Of a stretch of DNA of 64,000 bases, positions 36,260 through 46,750 are shown one piece after another. The stretch comes from Cryptomeria japonica. Lineage: Eukaryota; Streptophyta; Pinopsida; Cupressales; Cupressaceae. The first letter of the stretch is position 1, and each line of letters begins with the position of its first letter. A program made the translations under genes and the position numbers. Where the stretch lies: assembly GCF_030272615.1 (NCBI RefSeq), contig NC_081410.1:289975957-290039956 (forward strand). Direction: 5' to 3'. The notes below the pieces were generated by a model. It worked only from the letters and a program-made list of their open reading frames with translations, ran no database searches and was not told the DNA's origin.

Positions 36260-36455
36260 CATTGATGGCAGCACTCATGAGAAAAATCCAAAACTGATTC
36301 AAAAAGTGAAGTCCAAAACTGATCCAAAAAAAGAGTGCTCCCCCTGAGCAAATGATCTCTTTTGTACATTTTTCTCCATACTACTACTCCCCCTATGACA
36401 TCAATGACAAAGGATGTCAAAAAGAATCAAAGAATTCAAAATTCTACCTCATAGA

Positions 36456-39400
36456 CTATATTTTGTTATGTACAATTTGAAAGATATCCACCAGAATCAA
36501 ATTAAGACTCTGAATGAATTTGGTGTTGTCAGAGATAATGGTTTCAGTCTGTTGAATTATACCAGTCAGATAATGCATTTGTTGCTCCAGTGATCTTTCT
36601 CCTTGAATTGTTTCTTTAGACAACTCAATCTGCTAAGTTATAAGGTTTTCCAATCGAGGACCAAGTTTGTTTTTTAGCTCACATGCCTTCATTCTTATCC
36701 TTGCTTTTTCTTTTTCTAGTTTCTCAATCTTTTCCTCAAAAGTTGCCATTTCTTGATAAAAAACTGAGGTAAGTTCCAAAGAACCTATAATATTGTCTGT
36801 TATATCATCAATCTCTTTTTGTGTTTTCTTTATCTCTTCCTTAATGTCTTCTATCAAGTTGTGAGGCTTGCATGCTTCCTTATACAATTCTTTATATTCC
36901 AAAATAGTGGAATTAAGTACCGGTAATAAGGAATCAATGTGCTCAGTATAGTCCTTGATAGTTTTATCATAGAATTCCCTTTTCTCCTTATTCACCCTTT
37001 CCTTAACAATCTCCTCATTAATTTTATCTACAGTTAGCATATTTGAAGCAATGAATTTGGACAATGTGTCCAATTTACCTAAATATCCATCAATGTGATC
37101 TATCTTACAAGCCTGTACAATCATTTTTAATATAGGTAATGTATCATCAATGGCCTTAAATGCTAAGGCATTACAATCTATGATCCTCTTTATTGAATCC
37201 AAAAGTACATTAGTCACATTTTTTAGGCCTCTAATCCATGGTGGAAGTGTTAGGCCTAGCAATAACTTTCTTTTCTTTAGATACTTGTCCAATTGCCTTA
37301 ACCACTTCTCCCTTGTTTCCATCATTGACCTCTTCTTTATTCACTATTTTTTTTTTTTGCTCACTCTTTGTTTCAATTTTGTTTTCATTCTTACTATCAT
37401 CCTTACTCTCTATCTTGTTGACTGATGGTTCATCTATACTCTATTCAGGTTTTTTCTTTGGCAGTTTCTCTACCTTCTGCTGAGTGTCAACATTTATAGG
37501 TTTAGTTTGTGCTTTTACCTCTACTTCTTCTTGTACTTCTGTCGGTTTCTCAATGTTAGGCTGAGTAGCATCTGGGATGGTATCAGGTTTCTCAACTTTT
37601 GTTAGTACCTTAATGTTCTAAGAGTCAACAATGTTTACTGATGACTCAAAGATTTCAATATTTGTAGCATCAGCTGCCTTAACCTCTGTAGTCTCTTTGT
37701 CCATGACAATGTTGAAGTCCTGTGTGTCCACATTTATGGTAAAAATAACTTCGGATTTTGGATTAGTGTCATCTCTTGTTATTTCCTCTACCTTCTCTTC
37801 TGGTTGACTGTCAGTTTGTACCAATACCTCTGTAGTTATTGGTGGGGTGTCATGTGCTGGTGGAGGAAGGTTATCCTAAACCATTATATTAGGTACACTA
37901 CCAATTTTACCTTTGTCTTTATCCTTTTGATATACCTTTGCAAAAGAAATCCATTTTTTGTCTATCCTTTTCTTCTTTCTTCTCTCTTTCCACAAAGAAT
38001 ATATCCCATTTATCTGCTATCTCATCTGCAATTTCCTTTACTCGGCCTGCCATAAGGCTAAACTGCTGGTGACCACTTACAAAAACTGTTCCATTTGCCT
38101 TTGAAATTAAGTCATCAATTTCTTGTTTGGAATTAACAGGGTGTACAACAAGTAGAGCCTCTACTTTCAATTTCTTATCTAATTCCATTACTGACATCCT
38201 TTTAGCCTCTAATCTCAAATACTAATCATTGGGTAGATCATCTACAACCTCAATGAGAACTTTCTTGTAGATATCAAGATGTAATATAATTCTTTCCTCT
38301 ATAGTATTTTTATCTTCATCCTTGAAAGAATGATAAAGTTTATTTACATTGCTAAGGTTACCTTCTTGTGTGATTTCATTTATCAACTCTTCCAGTGTAA
38401 GAGTATCTGGTTTCTTAGGTTTTGATTTCTTCTTAGGAATTACCTTCTTCTTGGGACCACTAGGCTCTCTTACAACCTATTTCTTCTTTCTTTGTGTCCT
38501 TGACTTCTTTGGAGATGGGGTAGGTGTTGGTGAAGGTTTTCTTTTCTTCCTTTCAACTCTTTTATATTCAGTTGCTTTATCACTTTCTATCTCAGAAGAA
38601 GTAACAACTGGGGAAACATGAGCTACCGATGTCTGCTCTGATTGAATTTCTTTCATACTAGTAGCAATACCGCCAAGACTCATAGGCCTTTTGTAACTTC
38701 TTTTACCATTTTAGATGCATCTTTCATGAATTTGTCTCTTTTCTTTCTCTGCTTCATCATGGCTACATCACTTTCAATTGTTTCAGCACTACCAAATATT
38801 TTCTCTGATGGTTCTGGTGGAGCATCTAGGAGTATTTTTGCATATGATTCGAAAATGTGAGAGTTCACCTCATATCCCATTTCAGTAATCCATACTATTC
38901 TGAGTCTAACTGCTTCCATCCAGATTTAATCTCTCTTTACTACAAAGAATATGTGTTTACCATATTTGTCTACGATGCTTTGGGAAATCCTTTCTCTCTG
39001 TTTCATTCTAGTTTAGAAATTCTTGAAGAAATATTTGGCAAACTCATCACTGTTAGCTCCCATACCAGTGATTGCCTCCGTTATCTATTTTCCAACAGAA
39101 ATACCATAGACAAAATCCTTATGACCTATGTCGGGGATCTCCTTAGAAAAGTAAAGCATTAAACATACTAAAAGATTTCTAAATTTGAATGTTCCTTTCT
39201 TGTCACCTTTTATCTTATCCAAATTTTCTAGCAATTCATCCTTCAACCATTCACAAATGTCAATCTTTGAATTGTTAACAATCATCTCATGTGCACTGTG
39301 AATACATGAACTTGAGATAGAATTCAACCTATTTGTGTGACCAACTTTATATCCAATTATCATACTAGCAAATTTAACATTTTTATCCTTTATGTAATTA

Positions 39401-39928
39401 ACCCTAAGTGACTGGTTGTCATATGTAGCTTTGGTTAAGCTCATAACTTATTTGTTAGGGATTTTCTTCTTCTTGTCAGGTCTAGAACCAGTGGAGGGTA
39501 AACAATTAACAACTTTGATAGATTCCTTGGTAATCTTGAATACCAAGTCCAACCATATATTCTCCATGAACCCTGCTAAGGACATAGCAGATGACTTCAT
39601 CTGAGAATTCTGGCATATGGAGGATGTCTATCAAACCTAAATCCTAAACTACCTTATGTTCCGGTTTCAGTATTCCATCTTTGTTAGTAATTTCATTCAT
39701 GTACATGTTCATCAAATCTTCAGATCCTAAACTTTCTATGCTGCAATGTATGTATGCCCTAGGGTCTTCAATGAACGCAACTCCCTTCGGGATTTTGGAA
39801 AATGCACCAATAGAATCATCCTATTTTTCTATCTTGGGAATGATCTTAAAAATGGGTCTAGTTCACTTAATATTCACCACAATGGTAGGGTTTGCTACGA
39901 ATTCAAGAACAAAAGATGAATATTCCAT
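36456..39928 (-). pseudogene. Long unrecognised ORF of the pol-less Copia-type element
   Basis: About 1,150 codons run leftward from a likely ATG at 39928 (MEYSSFVLEFVANPTIVV) to TAG at 36456, with several stops and frame changes. A globular N-terminal half contains FASMIIGYKVGHTNRLNSIS and FKFRNLLVCLMLYFSKEIPD. Then come a basic Pro-rich tract near 38500-38560 (KRKPSPTPTPSPKKSRTQRK), an Asp/Lys-rich block, a long Glu/Lys/Thr/Asp-rich linker (about 37330-37820) and a C-terminal coiled coil (36633-37325, rich in Lys, Glu and Leu heptads). It resembles no gag or pol domain. The layout resembles that of ORF3 proteins at 17874 and 32022, but I see no clear residue-level match. Confidence 0.6.
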
Positions 39929-40194
39929 TGTGAAGGATAAATACCTCTTAACTGTGAAATCCTTGAATGCCCTGAAAAGACCTTTGTTGCTTCGCCTTTA
40001 GAATGCCTTTGCTCAATTTTTCTCTCTTAAAATGCTTGGATTCTTGGTGAATTAAAATGAGAGGTTACAATGCCTTTATAACCAAATTTTGACTTACAAC
40101 TGCAATAAATGCTCGCCAGTGAAGTGAAAAACTCCACATATCTATTGATAAAGAAGAAATATAACTTCTCACCATCAACCAAGGGTAAATGAAT

Positions 40195-41322
40195 GATTTT
40201 CAATTTGTTGCCTTATCCCTAATGATTATTCCTTACTTGGATGAAGAATCTCCTACTAGTGCAGTGACAAATTCATCACCTCTCTGATCTCTCTTCGTAA
40301 TCCATTGTTTTGAAAATTCTTGCTTGATTTTAGTCACCTTCTATTTGCCTTTGTTATTACATCCTTTATTGTTCGCTGATATAGTCTTGCTTCTACAAAA
40401 TTCTGCAATATGCCCAATCTTGTTACATGCATAACAAGTTACATTGTTTCTCTAAATAGCCTTTCCATAACCTTGACTGGTTTGAGTTTTGCATTGATTA
40501 GATAAATGTCCAAATCTACCACAAACATAGCATTTCACATTCATTCTCCAATTGTCTGAGTAATGACCATTTTTATTGCATTTAGAACATTGATCGGTGG
40601 GTAAGTTTGTATTCTTATTATTCCTAAATCTGCACTGATTTTCTCTATGACCAAATTTGTTGCAATTAAAACATTTCCCATTAAATTTATAATCATTAGG
40701 TTGCCTTACCAATTTTCTATGATCAAGGTTATTTGCAGTCCTGGAACTTTCTCCATGTTCAAATCTAGGTCCAACTGTTTCTCCACCAGGTTTCTGACTT
40801 TTCAGCATATCATCAAGATTATCTGAACTTTTCTTGAATTTGTGTTTGTATTCATTTTTAGTGACCAACTCACTTTCCAAAGTGCTAAATTTACTCAAAA
40901 GTTCCTCTTTGTCATGTTGCATATAAATCAAATCAGTTTTGAGCATATCATTTTCATAACTAAGCCTTTGAGATTCATCTAATCTTTCATTTAGTCTTTT
41001 GTCCAAATCTTTGTCATTCCTCTTTCTATCTTCAATATCCTTGCACAGTCTCATGGTTAAATCTTGAATCTCATTCTTCATGTTATTGTTCTCTTGTCTT
41101 AATTTGTCTGCAATATCTCTAAGAGTTTATTTTTCTTCATCATCTTGATTTTGCAATTGCACATGTAATTCTTTTCTCTTATTCTTTGCTATATTTAGGT
41201 TATCTTGAAGTGCTTTGATAAATTCTTGAGCAGTTCTGAGTTTATCTTCCAGTTTGATATTCTTCAATTTCTACATCAAAATATTCAATAGCTCCTTCCA
41301 ACTATTGTCTTATGCTTTCCAT
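40195..41322 (-). pseudogene. gag: Gag-like coiled-coil protein with four zinc knuckles
   Basis: Reading leftward from near 41322, a coiled coil (KLRQENNNMKNEIQDLTMRL, then LNERLDESQRLSYENDML) leads to KKSSDNLDDMLKSQKPGG and then four CCHC motifs. These are CFNCNKFGHRENQC (about 40632-40680), CSKCNKNGHYSDNW (last Cys lost), CYVCGRFGHLSNQC (about 40490-40535) and, past a TAG at 40452, CYACNKIGHIAEFC (about 40395-40440). The coiled coil plus knuckle arrangement resembles the C-terminal part of SIRE-type Copia Gag. The N-terminal capsid core is missing, since the coil begins right after the primer site. It probably binds RNA. Stops interrupt it. Confidence 0.7.
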
Positions 41323-41373
41323 TGATACCGGTTTCAGAATCTTCCTCAAGTTGTTAGGCTTCTACAAATAGAG

Positions 41374-41391
41374 GACTATACTCTGATACCA
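41374..41391 (-). other. Primer-binding site, initiator tRNA-Met type
   Basis: The minus strand reads TGGTATCAGAGTATAGTC, two bases from the LTR end, as in Copia elements. Confidence 0.87.
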
Positions 41392-41393
41392 AT

Positions 41394-42265
41394 TGTTAGA
41401 TACTTGAATAGTCCCAAAGACACTAAGAGGGGGGGGGTGTGAATTAGTGTATAAGCGATATATGAAATATGTAAACTTGTTTGCAACTTTACAACCCAAA
41501 TTAATGTACTGGTAAACAAGCAATAAAGAAATATAGAGAAATAACAGTATAATCATCAATGCACACCATAATACATATATTTTGGCAAGGAAACCCGGTA
41601 GGGGAAAAACCTTGGTGGGATTTATGACCCACAATATTTACTCAATGGTCAATATGAATAAATATTACTGATACAAAAAGGGTATGCACATGCAGGAAGG
41701 CCAATAGCCTAGAACTCAGTGCTCAATCACAAAAAGGAGTCACACTGACTACAAAATTGGATAATTAAATCCAATGACAATGTACTACTCAAAATAGCAT
41801 CTGCAATGCTGGATTCAGTACTGGTTTAAGCTCTGTCAAATACCTCTATCATAAACCTTTCTTCACTCTACTCTACTCTTATTTGCTCATCAAAATTATT
41901 ATATCAAAATGTATATACATATATTCGATGTCATTTTCATTATCTAATTACATATCCTTCCTTCGCTTACATACCATACATACTTTCCACATTACAAAAT
42001 GACCTATAAGATCTCATACATATATGAGTCTTTACAATACATCATGTTAGCTATATAATATAATTACAATATAATTTCCATGTTGATTGTGGTGATGGTA
42101 AGATCTTCTGTTGGTGTAGACTAGGTGTCGGTGAGAATAATCTTGTTGTGCATGTCGGTGTCGGTAGATGATGTTTGTTGTCGGTGTAAGCTGTGAACCA
42201 TGTTACTAGTTGGTTGCCATCAATGACACCATCAACTATTCTCATCTGAGTGTAGAATGCCAACA
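41394..42265 (-). repeat. 5' LTR of the pol-less Copia-type element
   Basis: On the plus strand it runs from TGTTAGATACTTG to GAATGCCAACA. It differs from the 3' LTR mostly by transitions and a few small indels. Confidence 0.9.
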
Positions 42266-42320
42266 ATGAGGAGTCATCAGGAGCCATTAGGAGTGAACTA
42301 TAGAGTATCTGGGGAAAGAT

Positions 42321-42475
42321 ACCATTTTTGGTTTTCAACTTTTCCCTTAGGTATGAATCACCATTTCTGGTTTTCAATCCACCCCTAGGGTAGACCACAA
42401 TTTCTGGTTTTTAATCTTCCCTGATTTTTTTTGGGAGATAAACTACCATTGTTGGTTTTCAATTTACCTCCTTCA
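42321..42475. repeat. Tandem repeat with core ACCATTTCTGGTTTTCAAT
   Basis: Four imperfect units of about 38-48 bp start near 42321, 42359, 42395 and 42444, each with an A-C-C-A...GGTTTTCAAT/TTTTAATC core followed by a pyrimidine stretch. They lie just beyond the integrase end of the Athila-like element. Confidence 0.6.
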
Positions 42476-42493
42476 TTCTATCTTTTGCTGGAA

Positions 42494-43448
42494 TTATTCA
42501 AAATTGGGTTTCGTCATAGAAATGATATCTTCTATGGTGAAATGTTCAATTCTAGACTGCAACTCTTCAAGGAATTCTACTTTTAATGCTAGTTTGTGAT
42601 AGAACTTGAGATAGTGACCATTAACCAATATAGTTCTTCTTTCTCCATCAATAGGCACTAACTGAACTGAACCATTATCAAAAACTTGAATGATCTCATA
42701 TGTTCCCAACCTTCTTGTATGAAACTTACCTTTAAATTCTTGGAACCATGAGTCAAATAGTAGTGCCTAGTCTCCTTCTTTAAATTGTCTAGACATAGTA
42801 TGCTTATCGTGCCATAGTTTCCTTGGATTTTGAAGCAATTCTATATATTGCAAAGCTTCCATTCTCATTTCATCTAGTCTATTCAGATGCAAAATTCTCA
42901 CCTTCTCTACCTCCAATAAACTAATACCAACTTCTAATGTTGTTCTCAAGGTTTATATTTCAAATTCAATTGGCATAACTGGGTTTTTTCCATGTACCAA
43001 TTCATATGGAGAGAACCCTATTGTTGTTTTCCAAGTTGTATCATATGCCCGTACTACCTCATCCAATCTATCTGACCAATCATATTTCCTTAATGAGACA
43101 GTCTTTGTTACTATATTCTCTAATTCATGGTTGGTGATATCGAGCTGACCATTTGCCTGTGGATGATATGGTGAAGACTTCCAGTATGTCATTTTATATT
43201 TATGCATGATAGCCTCCATCATGCAAGACATGAAATGTGGCCCTTAAGCTGATACAATCTCCCTAGGTGCACCAAATCTCTACTAATTTTCAAAGCTAAT
43301 CTCAATTATGCTTGGATATAGTCTAATTTCTTAGATCATTTTAAGAATAAGTATAATTAGCAAATAAAATACACTATTCTTATATAATAATTAAGTATTT
43401 ATTTGAATATGTTTGTACAAAAAGTCACCTACTTTATCTTCCCTTGCT
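42494..43448 (-). pseudogene. pol: Athila-like integrase, second half
   Basis: On the minus strand, after AREDKVGDFLYKHI and an AT-rich interruption of about 125 bp (about 43275-43395), come RFGAPREIV and GPHFMSCMMEAIMHKYKM. The segment YHPQANGQLDITNHELEN carries Asp where the catalytic Glu is expected. The C-terminal part has DWSDRLDEVVRAYDTTWKTT, FSPYELVHGKNPVMPIEFE, then GTYEIIQVFDNGSVQLVPID and LVNGHYLKFYHKLA before the end at 42494. Stops and a frame change near 42767 are present. The first half is at 53901, beyond the inserted element; both ends share the GTTAG duplication. Confidence 0.85.
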
Positions 43449-43453
43449 GTTAG

Positions 43454-44689
43454 TGTAGACACCTAAAAATGGTCAACGCTTGTGGGATCATACTTTAACA
43501 TTTGCGCATCGCCTCATTTTAGGTTTTTGCATTGCATTAACATTTCTCCTATGTCACGCACTTGGTCTTTATCATTTGCGAGCATCGAGTCATTCTTCTG
43601 CATTCTTCATCTGTCTCACTTTCAAATTTGGTCTTGTCGACAACAATCTTCAGTCATGATTTTGGTCGATCTTTGTCCTTGTCAATCTTGTCATATTGCG
43701 ATCGATTCATCATCGATCCTTGTCCTTTTCAATCATGTCAATTTGGTCAATTTTTCATTGATTTTTGTCAACCAATCTCAATCAAATCATTTATCACATT
43801 GGTCATTTATCAAATCAAAATCATGATCGAGTCAATTATCTTTCATCAAGACCTAATTCATCTTCTAGGGTTTTCATGATTTAATAATTTAACCTTGTTT
43901 GTCATTTCTCCCTTTAGGATTAATAAATTATTTATTTATCCTAAGTTTTCTTGTCACAATTAAATGTTCATTTAATTGGCTAATTATTCCTCTTTGTGAA
44001 TTAATTAATAAATGATAAATTATTAATTAATTTACCTAATTTCTAATTTCCATCAATTTCCTAATTTCTTAATTTTCTAATTCCTAATTTCAAATTTCCT
44101 CCTATTTCTCTCCTAAATTCATGGAAATGACATGTCAATTTGTCATAAATTTGTCATAATTGACCATCAATCAATTTTGACATAGAAGTTGTCATAATTT
44201 GTCATAAATTATCAATCAACAAATTTTGCATAGAAAGTGCATAATTTGTCATAATTTGTCATAATTGACATAATTGATTTGCAATTTCCATTTGAATTGC
44301 ATCATTCTAATCTTGTCATCTCTCCAATTCTTCTATAAATTGGATGAATTTCTTCAATCAAACCCCTTAATTAATAATTGGTAATCAGACTATCGAATTT
44401 CTAGTACTCTTGATCAAAAATCTTGTCTATTTGCTTTCAATTGTGTGTGTGCACTTGTAGGTGAGATCCACAATCAAAATCATTTGAAGAGGAAAGAAGA
44501 ACAATGGAGCCACATGAAGGAGCATTCAAATCTACTATTGGTTTGCATATGTCTTTAATTTTGAATGCTTTTATGTCATGTCTCTATTGAGTGTTGTTTA
44601 GGATAGATGATTGTAGTTATGCATTTGTGATTGAGCTAATTGATTAATGTTTATTTTGCTTGTGATGATTTCCTATTTCCTAACGTACA
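43454..44689 (+). repeat. 5' LTR of the pol-less Tat-type element
   Basis: It begins TGTAGACACC and ends CTAACGTACA. It contains many TTGTCATAA/TTAATTAA words at 44020-44290. Against the 3' LTR, substitutions are few and the main difference is a small indel near 44145. Confidence 0.93.
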
Positions 44690-44694
44690 TTAAT

Positions 44695-44712
44695 TGGTGA
44701 ACCCGACGTGAA
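44695..44712 (+). other. Primer-binding site, tRNA-Trp type
   Basis: TGGTGAACCCGACGTGAA starts five bases after the LTR. Its complement, TTCACGTCGGGTTCACCA, matches my recollection of the 3' end of plant nuclear tRNA-Trp including CCA. The identification needs a direct comparison. Confidence 0.7.
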
Positions 44713-46750
44713 CACTAACCATCTAATCCCTTTATTGTGTCTTTGAGTGCTTTTGAGTTGGTTTGCAGGCCAAAAAACCCAAAAACAGGGTCGTGCAGGG
44801 TTTTCTGGAGACTTCTGCACCTGTGTGAAGCAACCTGCGCCTGTGTTGAGCATTTTGCGCTTGTGTTGAAGACATTCTGCACCTGTGTCATGACTTCTGT
44901 GCTTGTGTCATGACTTCTGCGCCTGTGTAAAGTCCAGATCAGAGGTAAAAATGCAGCATTTTACTTGAAATTTGTTTAGTTTTTGCATTCTATTTTCTGT
45001 GCTTTGGATTTTGGTACTAATTATCTATGTAGAATACCTTGGCATACACATGGCAAAGACAATAAATCAAACTACTAACATGCTTTATGTAGAATCGTTA
45101 GTCAAAGACAATAAATCAAATTTCTAACTTGGGTTTTGCAGGTTGCCTTGGAGAAACATTTAAAGTTGGTGTTTGTCTTTAATTTTTTAGGCACCTAGTG
45201 ATTTCTAATAGGTTGGAATGAACATTTTTTTGCTTTGATTGTTGAGTGTGACATTGGAGTAGGAGAGTATGCTCTCATCCTTCTTAGGGTGATCAGAAAT
45301 CCAGATCTTCGATACCATGCTCGTGTCTTTGATTGTGTGTCTCCTTTAGAGGGCCTGCCTTCCCGACCACTTTGCTTTTGCAAGCAAGTGATAATCGTGA
45401 GAAGGGAACGACCCAAAGTGAGTATAGCTAGAATTCCTTGGGATTCTAACTCACTATAAAAAAATACCTGATGAGCGAAAGCTTTGAAGGAAGTGTTACG
45501 TGGGAAGTGATGACCCTTGAACTCTTTCTCATATCAACATCTAAGTAGGGCCTCTTGGTCTAAATCGTGCTTGTGTGACTACATTTGCTTGGTATCTTGG
45601 TGGGCTTAATGTCTCAATCATGCTTGCGTAACATCAAGGAGTAACACTTAACAGAAATCCATACTAAACACCTTGTTTTTAGAAGCCAAAAACCCTTCTA
45701 GTTGCTTGAGAAGGACAAGTTTAGATACTTGGAAGAGATACTAAGTTCGCCATGGGGAGATTTCCATGGGGACTGATGCTTGGCTGCCCTAAGAAGTGAG
45801 TGTCATGGAGGGGAGCTCATGGGGTCAAGCATCTATGTATTCTCCTTGAATCTCATAACAAGTCTACCTCTCAAGTACCTAATGTCCTTGCCTACCATAA
45901 GAAATTTGTGAATGAGCATGATTGTCTTGAGTCTAAGTTGCAATATCTTGTATTCTTTGCTTGTCAAAAGTTAAATTGCATCTCATTTCAAAAGCAAAAC
46001 AAATTGATCCAACATAAGTTTAAACACAAGAGACATTCATCCAACAAAGGTTCAACAAGATTCAAAAAACTCGCCTTCAAACATGGTTGTCAAATATTGT
46101 TCAAAATCTTGTCTCAAGAAGCATGTTGCTTACATTTAGGTTCATCCTAGGTTACATTTTGCAAAGTTCATTGTCAAGTACCAAGGTTAGGTTTCACCTA
46201 AGTCATACTCCTTTGCATATCAATAAGGGTCATACATTTGCATATGTCCTCTTGCATTAAAGTCATACCATTGTCATGCATTGCTTACCCTAGGTCTCTT
46301 CATTAAGCTTAGGTCATTATCATATCATATTAGGGTCACTTGCATAGTAATTGTCCCTTTGCATATAGTGTCAAAACTAGGTTTTGTCATACTTGAATAA
46401 TCCAAATCTTTGATGCAACCCTAAGTTATTGTTAGGAAGTCTAGACCTTATCAAACCTTTTGTCCTTTTGTCATCTATGTCATTTTGTCAAACCTAGCTT
46501 AGTATCCAAGCATATAGGGGAGACATTGTCATCTTGTCCTTTGTTACTTAGTCCTTTTGTCCTTTGAGGTCTAGATATCATTCCAATTTCCTAAGGGTCC
46601 CTCTCTTAGATTTGCATTCAAAAAGTTTGTCAAAATCTTCAAAAACAACCACAAACATAGATTGCATTTTCATCTATTCAAGTTTGCATTTAGTTGCATA
46701 TCATCCTTTTAAAATAAAAAATTCCAAAAATATTGCATTTGCATAGTGAC
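44713..46750 (+). other. Leader of the pol-less Tat-type element
   Basis: No gene is present. It includes the 20-nt-period array (44815-44928). Blocks at 45260-45660 are collinear with the Tat leader at 3575-3990 (GGAGAGTATGCTCT, GATCAGAAATC, GACCCAA-GTGAGTA, AACTCACTATAA, AGGGCCTC, TGTGACTACA). The last kilobase is TTGTCAT- and TTTGCAT-rich. Confidence 0.65.
44815..44928 (+). repeat. Six tandem units CTGCGCCTGTGT with 20-nt period
   Basis: Units start at 44815, 44835, 44855, 44877, 44897 and 44917, that is at 20-nt steps with one 22-nt step. Variants are CTGCACCTGTGT, TTGCGCTTGTGT and CTGTGCTTGTGT. The same 12-mer recurs as an inverted array at 51997-52146. Confidence 0.85.

Larger units (their letters stand above)
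35366..42265 (-). mobile_element. Pol-less Copia-type LTR element with zinc knuckles and a large novel ORF
   Basis: LTRs at 35366-36245 and 41394-42265 are flanked by a perfect ATGAG duplication (35361-35365 and 42266-42270). On the minus strand an initiator tRNA-Met primer site follows the 5' LTR, and the purine tract TCAAAGGGGGAGAT precedes the 3' LTR. The interior holds a gag-like coiled coil with four CCHC knuckles and a second ORF of about 1,150 codons. No protease, integrase or RT is found. LTR ends and polypurine tract resemble those of the Copia element at 14284, a plausible helper family. Confidence 0.85.

Noticed and set aside
44815-44928. CRISPR-like array
   Set aside because: Units of 12 nt with a 20-nt period, degenerate, inside a plant LTR element; no spacers of CRISPR length and no cas genes.
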